DNA of 64,000 nt from Mogibacterium sp. (GTDB lineage Bacteria > Bacillota > Clostridia > Peptostreptococcales > Anaerovoracaceae): positions 62,001 to 126,000 of the forward strand of contig JAFRDH010000020.1 in assembly GCA_017403955.1 (NCBI GenBank), given 5' to 3'. The notes under the pieces are model-generated. The model searched no databases. It saw only the letters and a program-made list of their open reading frames with translations, and was not told the origin of the DNA. The first letter of the stretch is position 1. The number at the start of each line of letters is the position of its first letter. Shown one piece after another: positions 43,941 to 52,580 of the stretch. Position numbers and translations under genes: made by a program.

Positions 43941-45778
43941 CCAATGAATTGATGAAACAGTTAGCTATCATTGCCGGTATTGCTTATTTGCTGGGCAATA
44001 TCAATCCGGCGATCATCATAGGTGCACTGCATCATGTTGATATCCGTAAGGAAGGAAGCGGCAATCCGGGCATGACCAACACTATGAGAGTTATCGGTCT
44101 GAAGGCCGGAATAGCAGTTCTCATAGTTGATGCTCTAAAAGCATTCGCTGCTGTCAAGATCGGGTTCTATTTCGGCGATCTCCTTGGCGCGATGGTAGCC
44201 TTCGGTGCTGTCGTGATCGGACATTGTTTCCCTGTTGTTCTGGGATTCAAAGGCGGAAAGGGCGTGGCTGCTTCACTTGGCGCTGCACTTGCTCTTAACT
44301 GGCAAAGTGCGCTTCTTGCACTTCTTGTAGCTGCTGTCATTTTCATTGTTACCAGAAGGATGTCTCTGGCTTCGATCGGAGCAGGTCTGTTTTATCCTTG
44401 CATAATCTGGCTTTTCAATCCGGATTGTATTTATTTCGCGATCGGTGCAGCGGCATTCCTTGTCCTGATGCATATTCCGAATCTGATAAGGCTGTTCAAG
44501 GGTGAAGAGAAACCTCTCACACTTGGTCACAAGGATAAGAAATCTTCTGATGAACCCGAACCTGTAAGTGTAGTTGACGAGCCACTGACTGAAGAAGAAC
44601 GTGAAGCTCTGAATGCCAAGAAGGCAGAAATAGAAGATATGGAATCCGGGGAGTCACCGATAGCCGCCGCAGCAACGCAGGACGCTGCTCTCATAGGAGC
44701 ACAGACTCAGGAAGCAGTAAGACCTGAACCGCAGCCGATGGATTATTATGCAGGTGTTGAGATCCCTGACATCGGTTCTCATAAGCGTAATATCGCCGTA
44801 ATAGGTAATGGTTCATTCGGTACTGCAATCGCGAATCTTCTTGTATATAACGGACACGACGTAACACTATACGGACGTAACAGTGATGCGATAGAGCTTC
44901 TCAAGAAGACCCATATCAATGACCATTATCTTCCATATGTTATCCTGAGCGACAAGATCAACTACACCAGCAGTCTCAAGGAAGCAGTCAAAGACAAGAG
45001 CATTGTAGTTTTTGCGGTACCGACTCAGAAATTCAGAGAGGTCTCGAAACAATGCGCTCCGTATATGGAAGATGGAGTAATTGCTGTCAATCTGGCAAAA
45101 GGTATTGAACAGAAGACTCTTAACAGATTATCTGAAATCGCGGCTCAGACCATTCCGGGAGCGACATATGTTGCTCTTTCCGGTCCTTCACATGCTGAGG
45201 AGATCGTCAGAAATTTCCCTGCCGGCGTAGTTGTTGTTTCACGCAACAAAGCTGCTGCTGAGGAAATCCAGGATGTGTTCATGTCGGATCAATTCCGTGT
45301 ATACACTCAGGACGATATGATCGGAGTTGAGATCGCGGGTGCTGTCAAGAACGTCATCGCGATCACCACGGGTATTTCTGACGGTATGAAGCTGGGTTCA
45401 AATGCAAGAGCAGCTCTTATGACAAGAGCGATCCATGAGATCATCAGACTCGGAACAGCAATGGGTGCATCAAAGGATACTTTCTCTGGTCTTTCGGGCA
45501 TCGGTGATCTGATCGTAACTTGTTCTACAAACCTTTCAAGGAACAGAAGATGCGGACTTCTTATCGGACTCGGGCTGGAAGCGGAAGACGCTGTGAAGAG
45601 AGTAGGTTCTGTTGTCGAGGGTTACTACACATCTGATGCAGTATGCGAACTGGCAGAGAAATATAACGTAGATATGCCTATCTGCAATGTAACAAACAAG
45701 ATACTCAAAGGAGAACTTGCTCCGGAAAAAGCTCTCAAAATGCTTATGTCCAGAAGCAAGAAGGATGAAATCGAATAA
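43937..45778 (+). CDS. PlsY-GpsA fusion: G3P acyltransferase plus G3P dehydrogenase
   Basis: One open 613-codon frame joins two consecutive enzymes of phospholipid synthesis. Residues 1-195 are PlsY, the membrane acyltransferase that uses acyl-phosphate, with all its motifs: GSGNPGMTN, GHCFPVVLGFKGGKGVAAS and a C-terminal NLIRLFKGEE. Residues about 196-282 are an acidic, Ala/Pro-rich linker. Residues 283-613 are NAD(P)-dependent glycerol-3-phosphate dehydrogenase GpsA, with AVIGNGSFGTAIANLL, LSGPSHAEE, the catalytic GAVKNVIAI lysine and SGIGDLIVTC. Both halves are full length and lack obvious lesions. The start overlaps the der stop and the stop abuts miaB. Such a fusion would deliver G3P from the dehydrogenase directly to the membrane acyltransferase. 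Confidence 0.95.
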   Translation: MTNELMKQLAIIAGIAYLLGNINPAIIIGALHHVDIRKEGSGNPGMTNTMRVIGLKAGIAVLIVDALKAFAAVKIGFYFGDLLGAMVAFGAVVIGHCFPVVLGFKGGKGVAASLGAALALNWQSALLALLVAAVIFIVTRRMSLASIGAGLFYPCIIWLFNPDCIYFAIGAAAFLVLMHIPNLIRLFKGEEKPLTLGHKDKKSSDEPEPVSVVDEPLTEEEREALNAKKAEIEDMESGESPIAAAATQDAALIGAQTQEAVRPEPQPMDYYAGVEIPDIGSHKRNIAVIGNGSFGTAIANLLVYNGHDVTLYGRNSDAIELLKKTHINDHYLPYVILSDKINYTSSLKEAVKDKSIVVFAVPTQKFREVSKQCAPYMEDGVIAVNLAKGIEQKTLNRLSEIAAQTIPGATYVALSGPSHAEEIVRNFPAGVVVVSRNKAAAEEIQDVFMSDQFRVYTQDDMIGVEIAGAVKNVIAITTGISDGMKLGSNARAALMTRAIHEIIRLGTAMGASKDTFSGLSGIGDLIVTCSTNLSRNRRCGLLIGLGLEAEDAVKRVGSVVEGYYTSDAVCELAEKYNVDMPICNVTNKILKGELAPEKALKMLMSRSKKDEIE

Positions 45779-47104
45779 ATGAGCAAATACAATATCATTA
45801 CATACGGCTGTCAGATGAATGAGCACGACTCCGAGAATATCGCGGGTCTGCTCGAAGCCATGGGATATGAATACGAAGAGGATCCGTACAGATCAGATGT
45901 TGTAGTCATCAACACCTGCAGCGTCAGAGAAAATGCTGATAAAAGATTTTTCGGTGTACTCGGACAGTTCAAGAAAATCCGGAAGAACAATCCGGATTTT
46001 ATCCTTTGTGTATGCGGATGCATGCCGCAGCAGCCGAGGATAGTTGAGAAAATCAACAAACAGTTCTCTTGGGTGGATATCGTCTTCGGAACTCAGAACA
46101 TCGCAAAATTTCCTGAGCTTCTTACCAGGAGAATCGAAACAGGCAAGAGACAAAGAGAGATAATTGACAATAATCCTGTTATCGATGAAGAACAGATGAA
46201 GCCTAAGAGAATGTATAAGCATAAGGCTCTTGTCAATATCACGTACGGCTGCAACAATTTCTGCACTTACTGCATCGTTCCTTATACTCGCGGACGTGAG
46301 AAAAGCAGGATGATGTGTGACATAGTAAGAGAAATCGAGACTCTTGCTGCTGACGGAGTCAGGGAAGTCATGCTCCTAGGTCAGAATGTAGACTCTTACC
46401 GGGATGCGGCAGGTCATGATTTTGCGGATCTTATCCACGCAGTCAACGATATCGACGGGATCATCAGGATCAGATTCATGACATCACATCCTAAAGATAT
46501 CTCTGACAAAATGATCGACTGTTTCCGTACCTGTGACAAACTTTGTCATAACATCCATCTTCCGGTGCAGTCAGGCAGCGATATAGTCCTTAAAAGGATG
46601 AACCGTCATTATGACAAGGCAAGATATCTTGAGATCGTCGATAAACTCAGGAAAACTGCTCCGGACATCACGATGTCTACAGACATAATCGTCGGTTTTC
46701 CGGGAGAGACAGAAGAAGATTTCGAGGAGACGCTTGAGATCGCAAGGATCGTTCGCTATGATTCGGCATTTACATTTATCTATTCGCCGAGAGAAGGAAC
46801 GCCTGCAGCCAAATTCAAAGATCAGATACCTGATGATGTGATGCATAAGAGATTTGACAGACTTGTAGATGTCATGAACGCTATAAGTCTAGAGAAGAAT
46901 CTCGAATACAAAGACAAAGTATATGAAGTGCTTGTCGAAGGCGTCAGTAAAAACGAAGATAACACCTATGCAGGCAGAACAGACGGCTTCAAACTTGTCA
47001 ATTTCACCTCGGAGAAATCTCCGGATGAGATCATCGGTACATTAGTTAACGTGAGGATAACTGAGAGCAAGACATTCAGTCTGGAAGGCATTGAAGAAGC
47101 TTAA
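45779..47104 (+). CDS. miaB: tRNA methylthiotransferase MiaB
   Basis: MiaB adds the methylthio group to i6A37 of tRNAs. The 441-residue protein has the N-terminal UPF0004 domain with three cluster cysteines (GCQMNEHDSE, INTCSVREN, VCGCMPQ), the radical-SAM motif CNNFCTYCIVPYTRGRE (CxxxCxxC), and a C-terminal TRAM domain. Cysteine spacing is that of MiaB rather than of MtaB or RimO. Its ATG directly follows the upstream stop, and its own stop overlaps the start of the next gene by one base. Confidence 0.96.
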   Translation: MSKYNIITYGCQMNEHDSENIAGLLEAMGYEYEEDPYRSDVVVINTCSVRENADKRFFGVLGQFKKIRKNNPDFILCVCGCMPQQPRIVEKINKQFSWVDIVFGTQNIAKFPELLTRRIETGKRQREIIDNNPVIDEEQMKPKRMYKHKALVNITYGCNNFCTYCIVPYTRGREKSRMMCDIVREIETLAADGVREVMLLGQNVDSYRDAAGHDFADLIHAVNDIDGIIRIRFMTSHPKDISDKMIDCFRTCDKLCHNIHLPVQSGSDIVLKRMNRHYDKARYLEIVDKLRKTAPDITMSTDIIVGFPGETEEDFEETLEIARIVRYDSAFTFIYSPREGTPAAKFKDQIPDDVMHKRFDRLVDVMNAISLEKNLEYKDKVYEVLVEGVSKNEDNTYAGRTDGFKLVNFTSEKSPDEIIGTLVNVRITESKTFSLEGIEEA

Positions 47105-48582
47105 TGGTAGATCTCTTACACAGCTTTATTGAATACTTCACTTTTTCACATATCATGGTCGTTGTGTATGCGTTGAATACGATCATTGCACTTGGCCTGA
47201 TTTTTCTTGACTCAAAATCATCCACAGCTACGATGGCCTGGATCATGGTGCTTTATATCATGCCGGTCTTCGGCCTTTTCCTGTATCTCATACTATCCCA
47301 GAATATCGCCAGAAAACAGATATTCAGGATGACAGAGAATGAAGAAAAGAATTTCGAAACGTTACTCAGTTGGCAGAAAGAGACAGTAAAAAGTGATCTT
47401 GCAGATACACAGGATCTGCCCATGAGATGGTGGGATATGATCACTATGAATATTGATTATTCAGGATCTCTTCTGACAGGAAACAGCAGCGTCGAAACAA
47501 TTTTTGACGGTAAAGAAATGTTCGCGCGTCTTTGCAGAGATATCCGGAATGCCAAGTACACGATCAAAGTATGCTACTTCATAGTCAAGGATGACGAGAT
47601 AGGCAGGGCATTTATAGACCTTCTCACAGAGAAAGCGCGGGAAGGGGTCAAGGTCAGACTTCTGATAGATGCTCTGGGAAGCAGAAGTATCGGAAACAAA
47701 GACCTGAAGGAGTTCAAAGAAGCCGGCGGCCAATATGCATATTTTTTCAAGCCACGCATCAGGCATCTTTTCTTCCGTATCAATTATCGTAACCACCGCA
47801 AAATGGTCATCATCGATAATGAGATCGGTTATATAGGCGGATTCAATATTGCCAAGGAGTATCTGGGATATAAGAAAAAATTCGGATATTGGAGAGACAC
47901 TCAGCTCATTATAAGAGGCAATGCGCTTACGATGCTGAACGCCAGATTCTATATGGACTGGAGATACGCTTCCGGAGAGAAGCTTGAACTTCTTGAAAAA
48001 TCCGTTAAGCATGCTTACAAGTCTGAGGGGGGAATGATACCGATCCAGATAGTATCCAGCGGACCGGAATCAAACAAAGAAGAAATCAAGCGCAGCATGA
48101 TGAAGATGATCAATGGTGCGCAGAAGAGTATCTATATCCAGACGCCGTATCTTGTTCCGGATGCTTCGATGCTTGAATCGATCGCGATCGCTGCGCGTTC
48201 CGGAGTTGATGTCCGCATCATGATACCATGCATACCGGATCATCCGTTCGTATACAGAACTACTCTATACAATGCAGGCATACTGATAAAGGAAGGTGCC
48301 AGAATATACATTTACGAAAACGGCTTTCTGCATGCGAAGACCCTCTCGGTAGACGGAGAAGTCTGCACCGCAGGATCCAGCAATTTTGACATCAGAAGCT
48401 TCAGACTGAATTTTGAAGCGAATGCTTTTATATATGACAAAGAAGTCACACAGCGCATGGACAGACAGTTTGAAGAAGATATGAAACTGTGCAGAGAATA
48501 TACTGCATATGACAGAGCACATATAGGACTCTTCGAGAGAACTGCCGAATCAATTTCAAGACTTCTTACAGAGATCCTTTAG
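47104..48582 (+). CDS. cls: Cardiolipin synthase (phospholipase D type)
   Basis: Cls condenses two phosphatidylglycerols to cardiolipin at the membrane. The 492-residue protein has two N-terminal membrane helices (about 10-65), then two HKD motifs: HRKMVIIDNEIGYIGGFN (near residue 230) and HAKTLSVDGEVCTAGSSNFD (near 415), each with the expected asparagine. The order after miaB is unusual; in many Firmicutes mutS follows instead. Its start codon overlaps the miaB stop (TAATG). Confidence 0.95.
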   Translation: MVDLLHSFIEYFTFSHIMVVVYALNTIIALGLIFLDSKSSTATMAWIMVLYIMPVFGLFLYLILSQNIARKQIFRMTENEEKNFETLLSWQKETVKSDLADTQDLPMRWWDMITMNIDYSGSLLTGNSSVETIFDGKEMFARLCRDIRNAKYTIKVCYFIVKDDEIGRAFIDLLTEKAREGVKVRLLIDALGSRSIGNKDLKEFKEAGGQYAYFFKPRIRHLFFRINYRNHRKMVIIDNEIGYIGGFNIAKEYLGYKKKFGYWRDTQLIIRGNALTMLNARFYMDWRYASGEKLELLEKSVKHAYKSEGGMIPIQIVSSGPESNKEEIKRSMMKMINGAQKSIYIQTPYLVPDASMLESIAIAARSGVDVRIMIPCIPDHPFVYRTTLYNAGILIKEGARIYIYENGFLHAKTLSVDGEVCTAGSSNFDIRSFRLNFEANAFIYDKEVTQRMDRQFEEDMKLCREYTAYDRAHIGLFERTAESISRLLTEIL

Positions 48583-48617
48583 ACAATCTCTGTAAAACAG
48601 AAAGGGGAATCTAATCA

Positions 48618-49244
48618 ATGAATTTACATCTGATTCTGACTAAGGTATTGATGCTTCCGGGAATTATCCTCGGACTAAGTCTGCATGAATTTGCGCATGC
48701 ATGGATGTCAGTCAGACTGGGCGATCCTACACCTCAGAGACAGGGAAGACTTACTATTAATCCTCTTGCACATATCGACTGGATGGGATTTATCGCTCTT
48801 GTACTGGTAGGATTCGGGTGGGGAAGACCGGTCCAAATAGATCCGAGATATTACAAACATCCCCGCAGGGATGAATTTCTTGTAGCTATAGCCGGTGTTA
48901 CCATGAACCTGATAATCGCTGTGATACTGTCATTCCCTGCAAGAGCTCTTGAGTCAGCTTACTATACATCAGGCGGATCTATGATCATTGAGAATGTTTA
49001 TTATATCATTATGTATGCAGTGATGATCAACCTGGTACTCATGATATTCAATCTCATACCATGTCCGCCGCTTGACGGATGGGGGATAATCACACAGATA
49101 TTCAAACTCGACAGATACAGCTGGTGGTACAAAGTTTATCAGTACGGTACATGGATCCTTCTCATACTGATCGTATCCAATCTGACAGATATCATCATCA
49201 CACCGGCCGTAACTTCGCTTATGAGATTGCTGAGAGTATTCTAA
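48618..49244 (+). CDS. M50-family membrane zinc metallopeptidase (YwhC-like)
   Basis: A 208-residue intramembrane zinc protease of the short site-2 type without a PDZ domain. The motif HEFAHAWMS sits in the first helix (about residues 24-32), the second active-site motif is PCPPLDGWG near 148, and the LGDPTPQRQGRLTINPLAHIDW segment is typical of the YwhC group. Its substrate is unknown. AAAGGGGA precedes the ATG. The stop codon overlaps the stop of the opposite-strand LysR gene (CTAA), with no terminator between. Confidence 0.92.
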   Translation: MNLHLILTKVLMLPGIILGLSLHEFAHAWMSVRLGDPTPQRQGRLTINPLAHIDWMGFIALVLVGFGWGRPVQIDPRYYKHPRRDEFLVAIAGVTMNLIIAVILSFPARALESAYYTSGGSMIIENVYYIIMYAVMINLVLMIFNLIPCPPLDGWGIITQIFKLDRYSWWYKVYQYGTWILLILIVSNLTDIIITPAVTSLMRLLRVF

Positions 49245-50110
49245 TCTGCCAAAGATATCGACTGAATATAATCTATGAAAGCTCTGAGATGCGCTGGAAC
49301 ATGTTTGATTGAGTAGTACAGCTGCAAAGTCTCATGAAATACATCTTTGAGCGGGATAGAAATCATCTGATCTTTAAATTCGGCTTCTGACTTGAGCATT
49401 ATACCAAATCCCTGGGAAAGCTCGATCAGCAGCTGTTGTTTTGCTCTGGAACCGACTCTTGTAACATCTCTGAATGAAGTCCCGAAATGCTCGCGAAGTA
49501 TGTTAGTACAGTATTCATGATAATCTTTCTCAGAAGCCTTGGTAATATACGGCAATTCTGTAATAACATTTTCTATGCTCCCGTAATTTTCAAGCGCTGA
49601 TTTGGAGCAAAAGAGAAATGCGTCTCCGGAAAGGATATCGATCGTCCTGAAAGAAGGGTTTGAGTATTCAGCAGGAACAAGAATATCCGGGATAAGGATG
49701 GCGTGGATCTTACGTCTTCTCAGCTGTTCATAAAGAGTATCTTTATCATCGAAAACTACCCTCAATTCGATTTCCGGATGAAGATCCCTGAATTCTCTCA
49801 ATACCGAAAGATCGAAGAATTCTCCGTAAAGTCCGATTTTGAGCTCATTATCAGTGACATTCTGGATCTGCTTAGTAAGTGATTCGTAATCACGCCTGAG
49901 CTCTTTAGCGCCATTATAGAAAGTATGGCCGGCTTCTGTTAGAAAACATTCTCTGGTTGTCCTGTAGAATAATTTGACTCCAAGTTCTTCTTCAAGCTGG
50001 GAAATATATTTGCTCATAGTTGTCTGTGCGACATTACATTTCTCAGCAGCCTGAGTGAAATTTTCACTGTTCGCAGCTGCGAAAAACAGGTCAAGTTTTG
50101 ATATATCCAT
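49241..50110 (-). CDS. LysR-type transcriptional regulator of the fermentation operon
   Basis: A 289-residue LysR regulator: N-terminal winged helix (LDLFFAAANSENFTQAAEKCNVAQTTMSKYISQLEEELG) and a C-terminal ligand-binding domain starting near residue 90. The ATG at 50110 follows GGAGGC and gives the normal LysR N terminus; an in-frame ATG 78 bases upstream is rejected. It is divergent from the 2-hydroxyacyl-CoA dehydratase operon with a 215-base shared control region holding a duplicated operator-like module, so it probably regulates that operon and itself. Its effector cannot be read from sequence; a hydroxyacid or enoyl-CoA is a guess. Confidence 0.92.
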   Translation of the reverse strand: MDISKLDLFFAAANSENFTQAAEKCNVAQTTMSKYISQLEEELGVKLFYRTTRECFLTEAGHTFYNGAKELRRDYESLTKQIQNVTDNELKIGLYGEFFDLSVLREFRDLHPEIELRVVFDDKDTLYEQLRRRKIHAILIPDILVPAEYSNPSFRTIDILSGDAFLFCSKSALENYGSIENVITELPYITKASEKDYHEYCTNILREHFGTSFRDVTRVGSRAKQQLLIELSQGFGIMLKSEAEFKDQMISIPLKDVFHETLQLYYSIKHVPAHLRAFIDYIQSISLAD

Positions 50111-50183
50111 AATGCCTCCGATTATCTCTGTTTTGATTATAGAATCAGTGTACAATCCTTGAATTTCAAAGTAAAGGGGATTC

Positions 50184-50271
50184 AGCACGATTTGGAATAG
50201 ATGCTTTCAATTAACCAAAATGTTTCATTGACAAAAGCACGATTCGAGATTGACATTCATTTAACAAAATG
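50184..50271 (+). repeat. Duplicated 36-39 bp operator-like module
   Basis: Two copies lie in tandem, 52 bases apart start to start. Each opens with AGCACGATT (50184 and 50236) followed by a purine-rich GAAT/AGAT end, and closes with TTAAC and AAAATG (50211-50222 and 50261-50271), differing by a three-base gap and a few changes. Copy 2 creates the -35 box TTGACA of the operon; copy 1 sits nearer the lysR promoter. The spacing is about five helical turns, suitable for a LysR tetramer. Confidence 0.65.
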
Positions 50272-50278
50272 ACACAAT
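50250..50278 (+). promoter_or_regulatory. Promoter of the 2-hydroxyacid fermentation operon
   Basis: TTGACA (50250-50255, perfect consensus) and CACAAT (50273-50278) with a 17-base spacer. The -10 box is weak, as is common for promoters that need a LysR activator. The start would be near 50285, followed by a leader of about 40 bases. Confidence 0.65.
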
Positions 50279-50325
50279 TTAGTTAAATAAATAACTGTAC
50301 TCATTCACGGAAGAGAGGAAAGTCC

Positions 50326-51102
50326 ATGTTAACATTAGGAATCGATATCGGATCAACAACTTCAAAATGTGTACTGATGGAAGATGGCAGCAAGATTATC
50401 GCTACAGGACTTAAGATCGGCGGACTGGGTACAGAAGGTCCGGAAGAAGCTCTTGAAGAACTCTGGGCTCAGACTGAATATACGCGTGAAGATATAGACA
50501 GAACTATCGTTACCGGCTACGGACGCAATAAATATGAAGGTGCTGACGGAGAGGTCAGCGAACTTACTTGTCATGCACTCGGTGGCAGATTTATCTTTCC
50601 GGATCTCAGAACAGTTATAGATATAGGTGGTCAGGATGCCAAAATCATCACATTAGGTGAGAGCGGCAGAATGACCAATTTTGTTATGAATGATAAATGT
50701 GCAGCCGGAACAGGAAGATTTCTGGATGTCATGGCTAATATTCTCAGAATGGATATTGACGAACTTGACGAATGCGCTTCACACTCAGAGAAGCCTGCAT
50801 CGATTTCCAGTACATGTACTGTCTTTGCAGAGTCCGAGGTTATCAGCCAGCTAGCCAACGGTGTAGCAAGACCGGATCTTGTTGCCGGTATATGCGAAAG
50901 CGTAGCATCAAGAGTAGGAGCATTGGCAAGAAGAGCCGGTGTTACTCCGAGGGTATGTATGTCCGGCGGCGTTGCGAAAAACAGTGCTGTAAGGCATGCG
51001 CTTGAAAGAAACCTGGAAACAGAAATCAGCTTTGACCCTATGGCTCAGTACTTCGGAGCAATAGGAGCAGCACTTTACGGATACAGACAATTGACGAAAT
51101 AA
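50326..51102 (+). CDS. hadI: 2-hydroxyacyl-CoA dehydratase activator (ATP-dependent archerase)
   Basis: This 258-residue ASKHA-fold ATPase injects one high-energy electron into the dehydratase per many turnovers. Motifs: GIDIGSTTSKCVLMEDG, DIGGQDAK, and the C-terminal GGVAKN. The cysteines that hold the dimer-bridging [4Fe-4S] cluster are in NDKCAAGTG (C125) and SSTCTVFAESEV (C164), with the 39-residue spacing known for HgdC. GAGGAAAG precedes the ATG. Like HadI/FldI/LcdC it lies beside its dehydratase genes. Being catalytic, it is needed in smaller amounts than the dehydratase, and a structured spacer separates it from hadB. Confidence 0.95.
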   Translation: MLTLGIDIGSTTSKCVLMEDGSKIIATGLKIGGLGTEGPEEALEELWAQTEYTREDIDRTIVTGYGRNKYEGADGEVSELTCHALGGRFIFPDLRTVIDIGGQDAKIITLGESGRMTNFVMNDKCAAGTGRFLDVMANILRMDIDELDECASHSEKPASISSTCTVFAESEVISQLANGVARPDLVAGICESVASRVGALARRAGVTPRVCMSGGVAKNSAVRHALERNLETEISFDPMAQYFGAIGAALYGYRQLTK

Positions 51103-51172
51103 ATCTTCATCTCAGGCAGTATGTGGCGGCAAACACATCTCCTGATTCTAAACAACAATATATAGTCAGAAA

Positions 51173-51297
51173 CCGTCTCCTGCGGCAACAGAAGACGGCT
51201 TCCTATACAAGGCTCTGTGCGGCAGAACCGTGTACCTGACGAATATTCTACCGCACAGCGCCCTGGATTTAAAGTGTTCAGGGCTATTAATGTGCCC
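51173..51297 (+). promoter_or_regulatory. Structured RNA segment between activator and dehydratase genes
   Basis: In the 216-base gap three hairpins follow each other. A: CCGTCT-C-CTG with CAG-A-AGACGG (51173-51198). B: GGC, CTGTGCGG and AGAA paired with TTCT, CCGCACAG and GCC (51211-51262), 15 pairs with two single mismatches. C: GCCCTG with CAGGGC (51260-51284), which shares bases 51260-51262 with B; GGGC (51281-51284) can instead pair with GCCC (51294-51297), just before the ribosome site. The sharing suggests alternative folds. Confidence 0.6.
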
Positions 51298-51318
51298 AAA
51301 ATTCTTAAGGAGGATGAA

Positions 51319-52578
51319 ATGGCAGAAGAAGTAAAAAAGCCTGAAGAAGTCAAGAAGCCTCGTAAGCCTCTTGATCCTAACTCAGCTAAGTACAAACTCG
51401 GCAAGATCGCTTCAGATGCATTCGCTACTGCAATTGAAGCAAAGAAAGAAGGAAGACCGGTAGCATGGGTATCCAGCAACTTCCCGGTTGAGATCCCTGA
51501 AACTCTGGGACTTGCAACAGCTTACCCTGAGAATCAGGCAGCAGGAATCGCTGCAAGAGGAGCAGGTGAGCGTATGTGCGAGGTCGCTGAGGCAGACGGC
51601 TATTCAAATGATATATGTGCATATGCAAGAATCAGCCTTGCTTATGCAAAGCTCAAAGAGTGTCCTGAGCAGGACGTTGCAATGCCTGATGTACTGCTTT
51701 GCTGCAATAACATCTGTAACTGCATGATCAAGTGGTATGAAAATCTTTCACAGGAACTTGGGATCCCGATGATCATGCTCGACATTCCGTTCAACCCTGA
51801 CTATGAAGTTTCAGATGCTGAAGTAGCTTATGTAAGTGGACAGTTCTGGGATGCTGTTCATCAGCTCGAAGATCTCTTCGGACTCAAGTGGGACGATGAT
51901 AAGTTCGAGAAGGTAACAGGCTTCAGCTGCCGCGCAAGTCGCGCATGGCTCGAAGCTACAGCTCAGGCAAAATACACACCTTCACCATTCAACGGATTCG
52001 ATCTTCTCAACCACATGGCTGTAATGGTTACAGCAAGAGGTAAGGAAGAAGCCGGTGAAGCAATGGAAACACTTCTCAAGGAATACAAAGAAAACCACGA
52101 GAAGGGCGAGAGCACATTCAGAGTTGAAGAGAAGCACAGAATCATGTTCGAAGGTATCGCTTGCTGGCCATATCTGAGAGCTACTTCAAGAGGACTCAAG
52201 GACCGCGGAATCAACATGGTAACAACTATCTATGCTGACGCATTCGGTTTTGACTACAACTCATTCGAAGAGATGATCAAGGCTTACTGCAGCGTTCCTA
52301 ACGCGATCAACCTCGAGAAATCAAGAGACAAGAGAGTTAAGCTCTGCAAGGACAACAACGTAGAAGGACTCCTTGTTCACACTAACAGATCCTGCAAACT
52401 CTGGTCCGGATTTATGGCTGAGATGAGCCGCCAGATCGGCAAGGAATGCAACATTCCTGTCACAAGCTTTGACGGAGACCAGGCAGACCCTAGAAACTTC
52501 TCAGAAGCTCAGTATGACACTCGTGTTCAGGGTCTCTGCGAGATCATGGAAAGCAACAAAGAAGCTAAGGAGGCGTAA
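51319..52578 (+). CDS. hadB: 2-hydroxyacyl-CoA dehydratase, alpha-type subunit
   Basis: One subunit of the oxygen-sensitive, radical (R)-2-hydroxyacyl-CoA dehydratase, which removes water to form the 2-enoyl-CoA. The 419-residue protein starts with a Lys/Glu/Pro-rich stretch and contains the conserved LLCCNNICNCMIKWYENLS segment with cluster-ligand cysteines, MIMLDIPFN and GLLVHTNRSCKLWSG. The ATG at 51319 follows AAGGAGG; a longer open frame upstream runs through the structured RNA and is rejected. Homologues include HadB, FldB and HgdA; the side chain accepted (leucine-, phenylalanine- or other derived) cannot be fixed from sequence. Confidence 0.93.
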   Translation: MAEEVKKPEEVKKPRKPLDPNSAKYKLGKIASDAFATAIEAKKEGRPVAWVSSNFPVEIPETLGLATAYPENQAAGIAARGAGERMCEVAEADGYSNDICAYARISLAYAKLKECPEQDVAMPDVLLCCNNICNCMIKWYENLSQELGIPMIMLDIPFNPDYEVSDAEVAYVSGQFWDAVHQLEDLFGLKWDDDKFEKVTGFSCRASRAWLEATAQAKYTPSPFNGFDLLNHMAVMVTARGKEEAGEAMETLLKEYKENHEKGESTFRVEEKHRIMFEGIACWPYLRATSRGLKDRGINMVTTIYADAFGFDYNSFEEMIKAYCSVPNAINLEKSRDKRVKLCKDNNVEGLLVHTNRSCKLWSGFMAEMSRQIGKECNIPVTSFDGDQADPRNFSEAQYDTRVQGLCEIMESNKEAKEA

Positions 52579-52580
52579 TC

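Noticed and set aside
44500..44790. plsY and gpsA as two separate genes joined by a sequencing error
   Set aside because: The linker is open in the same frame with protein-like acidic composition and no stop or strong internal ribosome site before GpsA, so a fusion is the simpler reading.
51217..51318. Longer N terminus of hadB from 51217
   Set aside because: That stretch is the paired RNA hairpin region; the ATG at 51319 has AAGGAGG and matches the family.
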